Of a stretch of DNA of 64,000 bases, positions 1 through 11,804 are shown in pieces; the first letter of the stretch is position 1, and each line of letters opens with the position of its first letter. Location of the stretch: assembly GCA_037447655.1 (NCBI GenBank), contig JBBHKE010003300.1, forward strand, positions 1-64,000, read 5' to 3'. A program made the translations under genes and the position numbers. The notes below the pieces were generated by a model. That model saw nothing but the letters and a program-made list of their open reading frames with translations, was not told where the DNA came from and did not search any database. The stretch is from Zygnema cylindricum (Eukaryota > Streptophyta > Zygnematophyceae > Zygnematales > Zygnemataceae).

Positions 1-92
1 ATGATGACCAAACCTGTGCCTTCCCCTAAGCTAATTTTTTGCAGGGAGAAGTGTGGTCTGAAATTAAAGATTGACTAGAAAATAAGGGGAGT

Positions 93-220
93 GTAGAAAC
101 TAATGGTTTTATTAGTATTTTCTAGGTATGAAAAGAAATATAGAAGTCGAGATAAGTCTATCTCGACTTCTATATTTCTTTTCATACCTAGAAAATACTA
201 ATAAAACCATTAGTTTCTAC
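93..220. repeat. Perfect 62-bp-arm inverted repeat (hairpin)
   Basis: Positions 93-154 are exactly reverse-complementary to 159-220 with only a 4-base loop (155-158). I found no mismatch over the 62 bp. The arms begin GTAGAAACTAATGG and meet at GATA/TATC. No open frame or known transposon terminus was seen. It could be a very young fold-back repeat, the stem of a small-RNA precursor, or a palindromic assembly artefact. Confidence 0.95.
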
Positions 221-1992
221 AAATTTAAGTGGGAGGTTTTTGTTAAGGATTGGACCTAATTAAGGGGGTATTAGCAGATGTAAGACCCAGGCCAATCGGA
301 ATTGTTCATTTCATCGGCCAGCATAACCACCAATGAACTTAAATGTCGTCGACAGTACGGAAGCTAAAAAGTGAAAATTCACCGTTAGAAATCTAAAAAA
401 TGCCCTTGTCTTATTAAGGCCGTAAAAACCGTTTTGTCACATAGACTATATATGACTCTATTTCGAATATCCCAACAATATAATTTCCCAAATTGTCGCT
501 CTCGAATTCGTAAGATATGAAACATTATTTTAGTGTAATACGCATGATCTTCTAGTTGGCGATCGTTAGGTCTTCTCTGTAGGAGTCCTTCTCCTCGTAC
601 CCTGACGCCAAGAAAAAGTACTATGCCACCAGAAGCGACAATAATTTTTGACGTCTGTTTTTGTCCCCCGTAGAGCAGATTTGACATCGACTATGCAGTG
701 TGCGGTGTGCACAAAGTAAAATATGAATTTTACGGGCTTAGGGTGACGTTCGATCAGTCGAAAAGTGGCGTAGTTTACAAAAATCCGCGACCCTCCGTAC
801 CAAATTGTACCACCTATTTTGTTTTTATCTGGAAAGCATCATTACAGAGAAATCTTGTCGATACTCTACAAAGGTCTTCCAGGTAATACTCGCCGTCGGA
901 TGTTCATCTGCGAGGAGTTCGATACATTTTTTTTTGTAACCGTCAACCCTCCTCGAAGAGGTGGGTTCGCAGATACAGAAAAAAAAAACCGTGACACGCT
1001 CGACGATTAAGCTACGTGTCATGGTGGAAAACCAAAGAAAAATCTTAAGATTTGCACATGACACGGGGTTTCCAAAATACAACCGAAAATAAAAACGAAA
1101 TTTCGTAACATTCCCTTGTCACGCTACTTTCGATAACTTTTGTTGGTCACGCTTTCTCTCAAAGGACTTTCGTTATATTCAAAAAATGAAACCCTAAAGA
1201 ATGAGTTGGCGTCTGCAAAAAGTATAAATGTTTTATCGTATGATTACTTTGTATGCAGGTACATGGTACGCAAGTCAAGATTTGAAGTTAGTTTGTCGGT
1301 GCTAAAAATCTGAAAGATATTCAATGTCGGATTGTAGCTTGCGTGGGGCTAGTCAATTTAGAATACGTGGCTTACAAATTCTACGTGATGGAACTTTTTC
1401 TCAATCGACCTGGTCTGTAAAGTTTGCTGTACAGTTACACAAACGAAATATGGAACTTCAACCTCAGGGTCAAGTTCCATCAGTCGTTTATGTAATCGTA
1501 CGTCTAACTCTACGGGCCTGGTTAATTGAGTCAATGTTCCATCATGAAGAGTTTATATTCCACGTGTTATACATTGAGTGGCACCACGTAGGTTTTGACC
1601 GGATATTGAAAATCCTTTAAAAATCTTCACGGCGACAAATTTCACTTCAAATCTTCTGTTGCCTACCATGTACTAGGGTACCAAGTCATGATACGACAAA
1701 ACTTTTGTACTTTTTGCAATCGCCAGTCTTTTACGCTAGATCGTTTTTTAGGTTTCGTGTTTTCGAACATGACAAAAATCCTTTGCTAGAAATAATGCGA
1801 CAAAAGAAATTGCGAGACGAAGGACCGTTTCGAGATTACTTTTTTTATTTTCAGGCCACTTCTCCATCAGGCGCCGACACTAATGTTACGGATAGGTTTT
1901 TTGGCACTAATATTTCGTTCACTTCTCCATCAGGTCGTGTCAACAATGGAATCTATTGTGTACGTGCTTTCTTTCGATTGGATGCACGTAAG
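221..1992. other. No gene seen; AT-rich intergenic DNA
   Basis: Only short frames without recognisable domains occur here. There is a small direct repeat containing ACTTCTCCATCAGG (about 1858 and 1920) and scattered GTAC and CGTAC words, as in other repeat-derived parts of the window. Confidence 0.5.
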
Positions 1993-2040
1993 TCCGGTAA
2001 ATGGCTAGTGTCCTCCTAGGGACACTAGCCATTTACTGGA
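1993..2040. repeat. Short hairpin with 20-21 bp arms
   Basis: CCGGTAAATGGCTAGTGTCC at 1994-2013 pairs with 2020-2039 with one mismatch across a 6-base loop, and one more pair closes outside. It is a smaller relative in style, not in sequence, of the hairpin at 93-220. No function is assigned. Confidence 0.85.
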
Positions 2041-2273
2041 GGAAGTGACCTTTTGCTTCGAAAACTCATAATCGGACGGTCGATGTTATCGCACAAAAGT
2101 TTGGAGATTCTTGACGAATCTCCAATAATCATGTTATGGAAAAAAAAACAGTACGGCCTTGAACGGCAATGAGCTCGATTTGTACAGAAATGCACTTTTT
2201 CAGGTACTGTTTCGCGTATAAAAACAAAGTAAGTGGTACGAATTAGTACGGATAGTCGCGGATTTTTGGAAAC

Positions 2274-2476
2274 TACACCGTGAATCGTTATTAGCCTTAT
2301 GTACGCTATATCGGCACCCTAAAATTTTGACATTGATACCTTAAATATAATAAATTACACTATTTAAGGAAGTGGACCATAATCTGCCACGTTTTCTGGC
2401 ACTAAATTAGAATGAATGACGCTAATTTTTTTATTACACTAACAATTTCTATACGCTAATAACGATTCAAGGTGTA
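2274..2476. mobile_element. Tc1/mariner-style MITE, 203 bp, family A
   Basis: It begins TACACCGTGAATCGTTATTA and ends with the inverted counterpart (CTAATAACGATTCAAGGTGTA shape), with TA at both outer edges as expected of a TA target duplication. The core has GTGGACCATAATCTGCCACG-like sequence. Copies of exactly the same length lie at 26070-26272 and 61541-61743. There is no coding capacity. The superfamily assignment is inferred from the TA ends only. Confidence 0.8.
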
Positions 2477-2479
2477 CAG

Positions 2480-3024
2480 TACATCGCCAATCGTTATTAG
2501 CGTTTTGTACACTAATTCCGTCCCGTTTTTTTTTTTTATTATTCTCCATTAGCGTAGTTCATTCTATTTTTTTCTTTATTCTATTTAGGGTTATTATCAG
2601 TACGTTGTCTCTTAAATAGAGTGGTGTACGGTCAGTATCAGACTGTACATAAGTGTACCTTTTTTAAGTTAAAAAGTACAATATATTAGTTTTAGTAACA
2701 GCGGACGCATGAGAATGTGCGTTCTATAAAGGAAAAAAATCCAGGTCGTAAAAAATCCCGCTCGCACATATTCGTCCGACAGCCGTGTTTCGACCGTATG
2801 AATGTACTATTTGTGTAAGATTTGCCATATTTTCTACGGAGACCTATATTAGTGTACGCATGTTTGCGACCGACATTTTTTTTTTCAAAGATCCAAATTA
2901 CCATAACCAAACAATTAGAATGTATGATAATTTCCAAAATTTTCAAATTCTTAAATAGCGTACACCACTGTAAATATTTTTATACGCTAAAAAAACTTAC
3001 ACGCTAATAACGGATGGCGGTGTA
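2480..3024. mobile_element. Larger MITE, 545 bp, family B
   Basis: The left end TACATCGCCAATCGTTATTA and the right end CTAATAACGGATGGCGGTGTA are inverted counterparts with TA edges, so it shares termini with family A but has a different interior. A second copy at 15305-15775 matches through most of its length but lacks the right end. A right-end fragment lies at about 4310-4463. Non-autonomous, no coding capacity. Confidence 0.75.
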
Positions 3025-3074
3025 CAGTACTTCACTTTTCGACTAATGGAACTTGACTCTTAATCGTAAAATAC

Positions 3075-3197
3075 GGTACACCGTGAATCGTAATTAGAGT
3101 AATGAAAAAATTAGAGTAAAAAATCAAAAAAAATCAATTAGAGTAATTGACGCTAATTTATGTGATAGAGCTTTTTCAACTCTGAAGTTAACTCTAA
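3075..3197. mobile_element. MITE left part, interrupted by the 3198-3981 insertion
   Basis: It starts TACACCGTGAATCG and contains repeated ATTAGAGTAA words. Related sequence lies at about 25950-26060, where a right end ...GCGCGGTGTA is present. Here the right end is missing because another transposon sits at 3198. Confidence 0.55.
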
Positions 3198-3981
3198 GGC
3201 TGCGGCCCCATGTAGTTGTAACTTAGCGTACTTACTTTGTATTTTAGCGCGGATCCGGCGGACCCGGATTTCAAGTGTCTCTATGTGTTCATTCGAAATT
3301 ATTACTTAAGTTTGTTACAATTGTATACGTCGACAACGCCCGTGACGGCTGTCACCGTGTACAATTTGTGATGACGCACCATATTTTCTTGAAACTTTTT
3401 GAAGCGTCGCAAGACACATCGCAATTTTTGAAACGATTTGCGGATTTGGTATGTCGCATGTCTTTGCGAGACATCGTTGACGTACAGCCTTGCACCCCGT
3501 GGCTGTGCAAAATGCCTTCGTCCGTCAACGTAATCCGGCCGCCATTACTTCGCAGATTTTTCACGTTCGCAGACTTTTCAACTTTGCGTGAAATGACACT
3601 GCAGCGTCGAGACCCCTGCAAAAAAAAAACCGTACAGCATGCAAGCCGACAAAAACAAACAAACCCTGTACTTTTTTTCGTCGTCAAAACTTCTAAAATC
3701 TTTTCACGCGTGGGAATATATTTTCAGATTGGTGTAGACGGATTTGCTTAGCTTAAAACACAGTGCCGATGTGTTTTATGATAAGCTTGAAAATGACGTG
3801 ACATTGGGTCGAAAAACCGCAAGACGACAAAATTTGGTACATCCAATGTTCAAGAATGACGCAAATTGAACTTTACAAATTTGCGATTTCTTCGTACGGT
3901 CGCATCTTAGGCAGTACGGCGCTAAGTTATAAAGGAAAACGACAGAAAAAAACCCGAACTTAGCCACATGGGGCCGCAGCC
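3198..3981. mobile_element. PIF/Harbinger-like non-autonomous element with TAA target duplication
   Basis: The terminal repeats are a perfect 16 bp: GGCTGCGGCCCCATGT at 3198-3213 and ACATGGGGCCGCAGCC at 3966-3981. TAA flanks both sides (3195-3197 and 3982-3984), fitting the 3-bp target site of PIF/Harbinger elements. The 784-bp body contains a 158-codon open frame (3275-3751) and an overlapping antisense frame, but neither resembles a transposase and diverged copies do not keep them. Related copies lie at 59227-60902, 61125-61194, about 50640-51000, and reversed at about 29800-30700. Confidence 0.8.
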
Positions 3982-4134
3982 TAATTTATTTAGTTATTCT
4001 ATATTGGGTTATGTCGGCGATAATTATGTGCGCGATAATTATGAACACTAAATTACGTAGACGTACAAAATGTGTCAGTCCGGTATAGTATTGACGTCAT
4101 TATGACGCAAATAATATTTGTCGCATTGAATGTC

Positions 4135-4330
4135 AGTTAATGTTCACACTGACGACGATGCTGTCGACGGACGATATGCGAACGGCTTTTTTTCGATGTG
4201 ATTGAATTTTTTGTTTAGTGCGATTTCACGTGCGATCGCGATTCTATTAAGTCATTAATTGTATCTTTTACTTATAAAAGTACAAGACGTCGTCCGTACT
4301 CAACACTATTTAAATTTAACTTATACTAGA
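4135..4330. repeat. Dispersed repeat, copy 1
   Basis: Sequence around GTTCACACTGACGACGAT and continuing through TTAGTGCGATTTCACGTG reappears at about 25708-25915 with few changes. The ends are not resolved. The second copy is in the same orientation. Confidence 0.7.
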
Positions 4331-4833
4331 ATTTTTTACGCTATATTAAACAATTAGAATGTATGTTTTTTTTCAAAATTTTCAAATTCTTAATTAGCGT
4401 AAACCACGGTAATTTTTCATGTACGCTAAAGAAACTTCTACGCTAATAGCGATTGGCGGTGTACTGTACTTCTGATCAATGTGACCTGAGATAGCGTACG
4501 GACAGCTACGCTCCGTACTTCCTGAAAAACATAACAGAAAAATGCGGCAATCGCTGCACAATTATTTGTGTGAAAGGTTTATCTGACCAAATGTGGTCCA
4601 CTCCTATTCTGCTACGTGTTCACGTGCGGCCGAGTCGTACCAGAAATAGCGGTTCATCTGCCCAAAAAAAATTCCACTATCCATTTTCCTGCACGTGTTT
4701 AATTCTGAATCGACCTTTTCACCTGCCCACCGACAAAATAAATCAATGAACCAACCCCACCGACACGGATCAGATTCTCTACGATATGGATTAAAACCCA
4801 CTCTTCGATAATTCCTACTGCCCTGCGTAATCA

Positions 4834-4928
4834 GTCTCTCTCTCCCTCGATCCTTCTCCCTCTCCTCTCCTCTCCTCTCCCCTCCCTCTCCCTCCCTCTC
4901 CCTCCCTCTCCCTCCTCCTCCACCCACA
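4834..4928 (+). promoter_or_regulatory. CT-rich 5' leader of PEBP gene 1
   Basis: About 90 bases of almost pure C and T run directly into the start codon at 4929. PEBP gene 2 has a CT microsatellite in the same place (20648-20706). Pyrimidine-rich leaders next to plant start sites often mark transcription initiation or translational control, so this is the likely 5' UTR. The transcription start itself cannot be placed. Confidence 0.5.
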
Positions 4929-7606
4929 ATGTCTACCATGAGAGAGAGCACAAGCTTCCTCATGGCTGCCAGATACAGCCAAAACTCTCCCTCGTCTTAC
5001 ACGTGGCCCAATGTCGAAGCTCCTCTCCTCGGAATCTCGCCCAAAGTTCGTCCGAGAATCCACAAAACTCCCATTGTGGCTCTCGCCTCCGTCCTCGTCA
5101 TTCTTGTCACAACTATGGTGTTTCTCGAACCCAAGGAGGGAATTTCCCCAAATCGAAGGCATTTAAAGGAAAAAATTGTTTCTAATGATTTGATTCTCGA
5201 GCTTAGGGAAGCTCATGTGGTTCCTGACGTCATCGATTATTTTGTCCCATCTGTGGAGATGTCGGTGGTCTACAAGGAGAGGAGTGTTACAAATGGGGTG
5301 GAGCTTACGGCTCATGATTTGACGCCGTTTTTTGTCGGTTCTGGTCCGACGATTACGATCGGGGGCTCCAATTCTTCATTGTACACTTTGGTGAGATATT
5401 TACGAAGGAGTTATTTTTTTTGAGTTTGTAATGTTTTAATTCTCGATCCTTTTTGGCGAGGTATTTATTCTGAATTTCTGAAATTTCCAAAAGAAGTTGA
5501 AAGATACTTTTGTTATGTCTTTTAGGGTTGTATTTATTCTGGTTTCTTTTGGTAAGATACTTTCCTAGGTATTTTGTCCAAGGTTTGGAAAATAGATGTT
5601 TCCATCATTTGTTGTCTTTACCTTTTTCTTTTGATGTAAGATTTACATTCTTGAGTGTTCTTTAAGTGTTTAATTTTGCCGAAAATGGGAAAAAAAAGTT
5701 GATTAATTCTAAGGTTTTGATCATTCTTGGCCTTTGTCCAAACTTAAGAGTGAAATAGTTCTTGAGCAAGAGTGTGTAAATAAGCATCTTCTTTTTTTGT
5801 GCCACCACTTTATAGTAGAATGTCGAAAGCAACGAGCTACAGAATCCGAAACTCACAATTTATATTTTCAACAGCAACAAATGTTTTTTACAATGTCCTT
5901 TTGATTCTCATTTGTTTCTTACAATTTCCTTTTAATTTCGAATGTCTCTTACAATTTTCCTTTAATGGTATTTACTGAAACGAAAGCCCTTTTTTGTTTT
6001 CTTATTTGCAGGTGTTTGTGGACCCCGATGCTCCGAGTCCCTCCAATGCCACGGCTTCTCAATATTTGCACATGTATGTTCTCCTCTTTCTACGCTAATT
6101 CATACCGAAAATGTTATGAATTTCCTGCATAGATGTTGTCAAGTCCTCAACTACAGAGCCCACCACTATTAGAGTTGACGCTAATAGCGATGGGCGGTGT
6201 AGATTTGCAAACATGACTTTTTCGGTTCCAAAAATACTTTTTAAATGTTTAACTTCTTTTCTAAATTTGTTGTGCTCCATAAGCACCATTGTTTCAAGTG
6301 TTGGTTAAAAGGCTTAACACAAGTTAATGATATATTTTACTTTTTAATAACAAGTGTCGATTGTACCATTCGTGCGTTTGTGCATATGTCAAAATAAAAT
6401 CAAATATTTTCGTACATGTCTCTTATTTCTTGCTATTTAAAAAAACTCGCTTTTACATATTTGTTTCCTAGGAATAAAGCCATTAATATATCTAAAAAGT
6501 GTTTGGAGTCAGATTATGGGAGAAATTGCAAAAAATGACAACACACATTTGAACAACATTAGATTTTAAATCTCTTTTGAACTTCTAAACTTGGCAGCTG
6601 ATTGGGGAATGTTTGAATTATTTTTAAAAATGTTTCCATTCCACGAAGGAACACCATGTGAATTTCAGAGTTATATTCCACTTAATGAAAGTCATAAACT
6701 AAAATAAGAACAATCATGGCAATTTGCCAGTCTCTCGTTCAATGTGTGAAAGTTATCTAGTGGGTGAGAATTTTCAAATGAGTGACGTTTTCAAAAAAAT
6801 ATCTCGAGAATATTTCAAACCGATATTGCGTAGACTCCTATGAAGCTACTAAATTTCGCCTGCTTTCCTTTTCCTTGTGTCTGTGAAAAAACCTACTCAG
6901 GTTGTACGTAAACATTCCGGGTCAGAGCTCCATTCCAGATTCTGGTGAGTCTCTCACCTTACGGACTACATTTTCTTATTTCAGTTCTCCATTTAAAAAC
7001 GGGTTTACTAATATAATTAAAAAATTAACCATTATTTTACTATGGTTTCTGCTGTCGTTACCCTTTTTTTTCAACAAAATACAATATTTAACAACACCAT
7101 GAACAAGTCTCCTCAACTTACAATGTCTAATGATTGGAAAAAAATGATGCCATTCATATACTTCACCATCCCAGCATTGACAAGCACCGACATCTTTGTT
7201 CACAAAAGTTTCTATTGTTGTATATCTTTTCGGCTTTTTCAATTTTCTTTACTTCCAAAAACACACATTGGTAAAGTCCCGAAAACCTCATCTCTCCTCC
7301 TTTCTCCAGAACCCTTTTTACTCACAATACCTCTTTCGGTTCCATGCTTCCCAAACAGGTGACGAAATTGCAAAATACACTCCTCCCAACCCTCCCATTG
7401 GCGTACATCGATACGTCATCGCTCTTTTTCTGCAGCCAAACGCCGTAACAGCGACTGCGCCCCAAAGTTTTAGTAATTTTGACGTCCGAGAATTTTCGGA
7501 GCAATACAAGCTACAGGCGCCCGTCGCAGCGGTATACTTTGTCGCAAGAAAAGCAGACGGTCCGATTTCAGAGTGGGGTTCAGAGCCGAAAGATGATACT
7601 AAATAA
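4929..7606 (+). CDS. Membrane-anchored PEBP (FT/TFL1-family) protein 1
   Basis: The gene has four exons: 4929-5390, 6012-6073, 6901-6944 and 7359-7606. All introns are GT-AG and the phases fit, giving 271 residues. PEBP proteins bind phospholipid-type ligands or partner proteins; FT and TFL1 members act in flowering control. Visible motifs are VVPDVIDYFVPSVEMSVVY (about 97-115), DPDAPSP (158-164), GVHR (204-207) and VREFSEQYKLQAPVAAVYF (232-250). Exon 2 is 62 nt, as in plant FT genes; exon 3 is 44 nt, one codon longer than the usual 41. Tyr172 sits where FT has its diagnostic Tyr. Unlike FT there is a long N-terminus with a basic stretch (KVRPRIHK, 39-46) and one membrane helix (about 47-66). 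This suggests a type II membrane protein with the PEBP domain in the lumen or outside the cell. The start is supported by the leader shared with gene 2. The family is certain; the anchor is inferred from hydrophobicity. Confidence 0.9.
6084..6201. mobile_element. MITE right-end fragment in PEBP1 intron 2
   Basis: It ends CTAATAGCGATGGGCGGTGTA at 6181-6201, the right terminus of the TACACCG family. A matching left terminus is not evident. It lies inside intron 2 and does not disturb the splice sites. Confidence 0.5.
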
Positions 7607-8891
7607 CCTAACACCCTTGAAACGTGACGTGACGCAGAAAGTTAACTGAGTTTTAAAGATCGCAATCAAATCAGGTCAACTCAGGTCAATTCCCACAAAA
7701 CATCTTTAGCTAAGTTCTAGGTTCAATCTTAGATAGCTTAAATGTCAATTAATTCAACTCAAATCTAGATGTTGCTAACTAAACAATGGAAGTTTTCTAG
7801 TGTTAGTAAATAGAGGATGACTAATTTCAAGTAGTATGATTGAGATGATTGCAACGATGATGACAAGACAATCGAGATATGTATATATGAATAGGTTGAA
7901 ATCATTTCCCAAAAAGTGTGGATTTGATCAACTCGAGAGTTCAGGGTTGAGTGAGCGAATGTGAGATATAGGGACATGGGACAAATATTAGTGTGTATAG
8001 GAAGGGGGTATTGAAAGATCAGTATGCTTCATCCGGATCCACCGTTGATCCTCATGCAGTGTGCAAACATCTGACGGTCATAACGACTACCGTTCAGACA
8101 GATTTTAGCCTTTCATTTAATAGTTTCTCTGATGCACGTGTACCAATGTTAGATCACGTAGGAATAGTCGGTCTCTTTTTTTCCTCCTCTGTTTTGAGGA
8201 CGTTTACACACGTGTGTTTTAGATTTTGTGACAAAAGTGAAGGACAACTGCTACAAAGGAAAAGAAAACCTAGTGGTTACAAGTATTCTTCGACTTTAGG
8301 ATCTACGCCTTTTTATAGGAAGCTATATAGGCCATGTTGTCGAGCGAGAATTATGAATTGGTGAAAAATTATGAATGTAAAATGTCATCTTTAATGAAGG
8401 CAAAAATCATGCCTCGATAAATCGAATGTATTGCAACATTGGAGGCCATGGCATCAATGTATTTTGTCTGGTTTGATAAGGATCGTCAAAGTGCTCACAG
8501 AAATATGAATATCCCATCTCACAGCGGAAGCTTAAGTAAACATTCTCACAAATTAAGAACACTCACAGCTCACAACAAATCACATCGGCAAAAAAATATT
8601 ATGTTAAGCAGAAGGGATTTTCAATACAAACTCTCCCTCTCTCTCACACACACTTCTTACTCACTCACAATTCTCTCACTCCGACATGTATTTTTACATC
8701 TTACGCTTCCTCCTTAATAACTCTTCTCTCACTACATTTTTATGTATCTCTCCTTCAGACACACTAAACTGATTGAGACACTCACTAAGATACCTCCCCG
8801 TGACCGACAACTAACGGCCGCTAACTCCTCCAACTGAAAACAAACACAAGGGCGTCGAAGTCCTCAAACGGACGTACGACTAACAAAACAA
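7607..8891. other. Intergenic downstream of PEBP1; no gene seen
   Basis: This should hold the PEBP1 3' UTR, but no clear AATAAA signal was found close to the stop codon. Short frames (for example 8439-8717) lack recognisable domains. A CT and CA-rich patch lies at about 8630-8680. Confidence 0.4.
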
Positions 8892-9508
8892 TTGTTGCAT
8901 TCACACTAGAAATGGATGATGAATGAGATGAGGAAACAAATGATCCCGTACCATTCATTCCGCAAAAAAACAAAAACAAAGGCGCCAAACAGGTCGACCG
9001 CTCGGCTGTCAACCTTTTTGGAGCGTAGTGACGGACAAAATATACAATTTGGAGCGTAGAGACGGACAAAACATACGGTCAGGTGCGTCAAACCTTGACA
9101 ACTGTGGTAAGTCATCTTCTTTTCCAGAAAACCTTTTCGGAATGCAGAAATCCGACTTTGAAAAAACATGAAGTCGTATCCCGAATGAATGATCCGTACT
9201 GTAACGAAATTTTCTAAAATGCCAACCCATAAACAAATAGCCAATCAAAATCATCTAAAATAGAACGTAAAGAAATGTAAACTTATAATTTCTTTGGAAC
9301 ATTGACTAAACGTCCTCCCCCTTTCTTACCGATGGTTTGGAACGGACGGATTTGAGTCATCAGCGACTAATCGTACGGCAACATGAATCACATTGCGACG
9401 TTTTTATTGACGTGAGATGACGTCAAGGGCGAATCACGCCCAAACAAAAAAAAAGGACATTCATTTACTCATCTCATTCATCATCCATTTCTAGTGTGAA
9501 TGCAACAA
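8892..9508. mobile_element. Long-TIR element (MULE-like or fold-back), 617 bp
   Basis: Positions 8892-8932 and 9468-9508 are perfect 41-bp inverted repeats (TTGTTGCATTCACACTAGAA... at the outer edge), and similarity weakens but continues outward. The body has no coding capacity and contains a short tandem pair around GGAGCGTAG(T/A)GACGGACAAAA (about 9017-9075). Long terminal repeats suggest a Mutator-like MITE, but I could not identify a 9-bp target duplication, so the class is uncertain. Confidence 0.7.
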
Positions 9509-10860
9509 ATGTAGTTGTCCAATTCGTACGAATTTGAATTTTTTTCCGAAAACTACGTAGTATTCGCTTGTTTCGTAGATTTCATCAATTTCGTATGTTT
9601 TACATTGTACGAAAAAGTGTACGGACATAAAAAAAAGACGTTGCTTCATTTGCGCGCGCGTATTTTTATCTGTCCTCCACTCCGTCTTCAGAAATAAGGA
9701 GCCGTTGGAGACGCCTTAAATTCCGTCGCTCGCTGCTAGTTCGCTGAACTTTTCAGTTTTTTAGGGTATTGAATATATAAAAAATTTGAGATTTGAAAGT
9801 CAAAATAAGGTACGAATTTTAAAAATTCCGAAATCATTTGATGCGCACTGTACGTAGTAATCGTTAGTTTATTCCGTGCGTGTTATGCGCATAGGACTTC
9901 TATGCAAAACATCCTTCCGTACATCGTTAGTTTATTCCGTGCGTGTTATGCGCATAGGACTTCTATGCAAAACATCCTTCCCCCGAAACAGGACGGCGCG
10001 CACTAAAACGTACAAGACACGCACAGCGCACTAAATAACATCGTGACCGTACAACACAATACCAAACATACGAAACACAAACTGAACCATGACACATAGA
10101 TATACTATGTACCGTAATTGTACGGGTGGTTTTCCGTACGGATTACAACCTGGGGTGTCTATATTCGCTTGGTATGGCGCATAGTTCAAAAGTAGGCGTT
10201 TTTATGGTAGGCCTTTGGTCGGCGCCTTTATCGTAAGTTGTGTTATGGACTTTTCATGTGATCTTCTTAGATCGCTACTTTGATCAGCGACCGTCCGATC
10301 GTCCGAATCTGACAGTTTAAATAAAGATTTTAGGTTCGAATGATTTAATTGGTCCAATTTGTGGTCCGAATGTTTTAATTGGTCCGCATAGGTCCGAATA
10401 CAATATGGGTCTTAAGGTCATATTGTATGTTTTGCATACAATAGGCATATTGTATGGGCCTACTTTCACCTACTTTTGAACTAAGGTATGGTGGTTCGGT
10501 ATGAAACTATTGCGTGGTTCACACTTGAAAAATGGGAAAACGGTATGGTATGAAAACGGTACTTTTTTTTGTCCGCCGTGAACTGGCACGTGACGCTAGC
10601 CTACGTCAACTAGCGTGTCGTGATATGAGCCACTTATCCGTACGAAAAGGAAACGCTTTGCGGACATGATATGTACGACGCCTTCCAAAACAAACCGTAC
10701 TGCCACGCAAGCGTTTGTACACACTTAGACCTGATCTGCCCAACCTTTAAAATCTGATCTTCTCCTTCCCTCTTCCCTCTTCCTCTTCTTCTTCTTCTTC
10801 CTTTCTTCTTCCGCATCTCTTTACCCGACCCGGATTAATTTTATTTTTGTTTATTTTGAT
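9509..10860. other. Repeat-rich intergenic block
   Basis: It contains three things. A perfect tandem pair of about 59 bp lies at 9860-9918 and 9923-9981 (ATCGTTAGTTTATTCCGTGC at the start). A dispersed repeat at 10180-10490 is shared with 31531-31830. A segment at 10500-10620 is shared with 49119-49215 (GAACTGGCACGTGACGCTAG). A pyrimidine run lies at 10760-10815. No gene was seen. Confidence 0.65.
10180..10490. repeat. Dispersed repeat shared with 31531-31830
   Basis: Both copies carry AAAAGTAGGCGTTTTTATGG, then TTCTTAGATCGCTACTTTGA and a block of CAATAT-type inverted words (ATACAATATGGGTC ... CATACAATA). They are in the same orientation and about 21 kb apart. Ends and class were not determined. 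Confidence 0.75.
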
Positions 10861-11800
10861 TGGCTTGAACGGAGTTATTGTGAGACACTTTTTAGAGATA
10901 AGAAAGTTTTTATTAAGAAAGCACAATAGGGAACTATTTGATTACATGGGAACAAACGAGGAATGGCGGAACTGAAACTGAATAAATTGAAAGGAAAAGA
11001 CAAAACTGGAAAACCCAATGCAGGTGGAAACAACGAAAAGGACAAACAAGAAGAAAGAAACCAATAATAAGGACATTGAAAGGAACAATAAACACAAAAA
11101 ATCCGTATTTTTTAGAGGATTTTGTGTCTGGAAAACAGTTGGCAATTTAAAAATTCTATTTATTTTCCATATTCGAGATTAGGTCATATGTTGTTAAATT
11201 ATCAAAAAAATATGAAAAGTGTATAAATGGGAAAACAAATTGCAGGAGCATAACGGATCTCAGACATATTTATCTTTTGCATGTTAGAAATCTAAGTATT
11301 ATTATTAGGGTTAGGTCTCTTACCAAACATAGAAACAGTATAGGAGAAAGAAGAAAAGGCAAAATAACGCAATTTAACGACTGTTTTTTTACCTAGTGAT
11401 TTCCCAAATAAAAAAAAAAAAAAAAAAAAATCAGACAGGTGTACATGGACATATGTTGATTTTAAGAAGCAAAAAAATCTGCACTTTAATAGTGGTACAT
11501 GTAGATTCAAAAATATGAAACTTTGGTTCGTACAACTATATTATGTTTATCAACGTTAAATGAAGTTTTGTAACTTTTTATGAAATATATGATGGAACGT
11601 AATTATTTTTGTGGTTCAGTTGATACTCAAGATATCCGTATTACACAACATTCGAAATTCGAGGGATTATACAGATGCATTCAAATAATTGGACCATAGT
11701 TTACCATAAAAGGTGAATATAATTTTATCATAGTCACCGGTAACAATGGTATAGTTTAACCAAAAATACTGGTGACTATGGTAAAACTATATGCCTAGAA
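10861..11800. other. Intergenic, no gene seen
   Basis: AT-rich. On the minus strand, 10895-11110 resembles a transcript tail (TTGTTCCC...TTGTGCTTTCTTAATAAA) and is similar to the tail downstream of the helicase gene at about 47000-47170. It may be a retroelement or gene 3' end relic. A run of 18 or more A lies near 11409. Confidence 0.35.
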
Positions 11801-11804
11801 ATCA

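Noticed and set aside
3275-3751. 158-codon open frame inside the Harbinger-like element, with a 111-codon antisense frame
   Set aside because: No transposase motifs, both strands open by composition, and diverged copies do not keep the frame.
4604-5162. Minus-strand frames rich in Arg, Glu and Gly
   Set aside because: They are antisense to the CT-rich leader and exon 1 of PEBP1.
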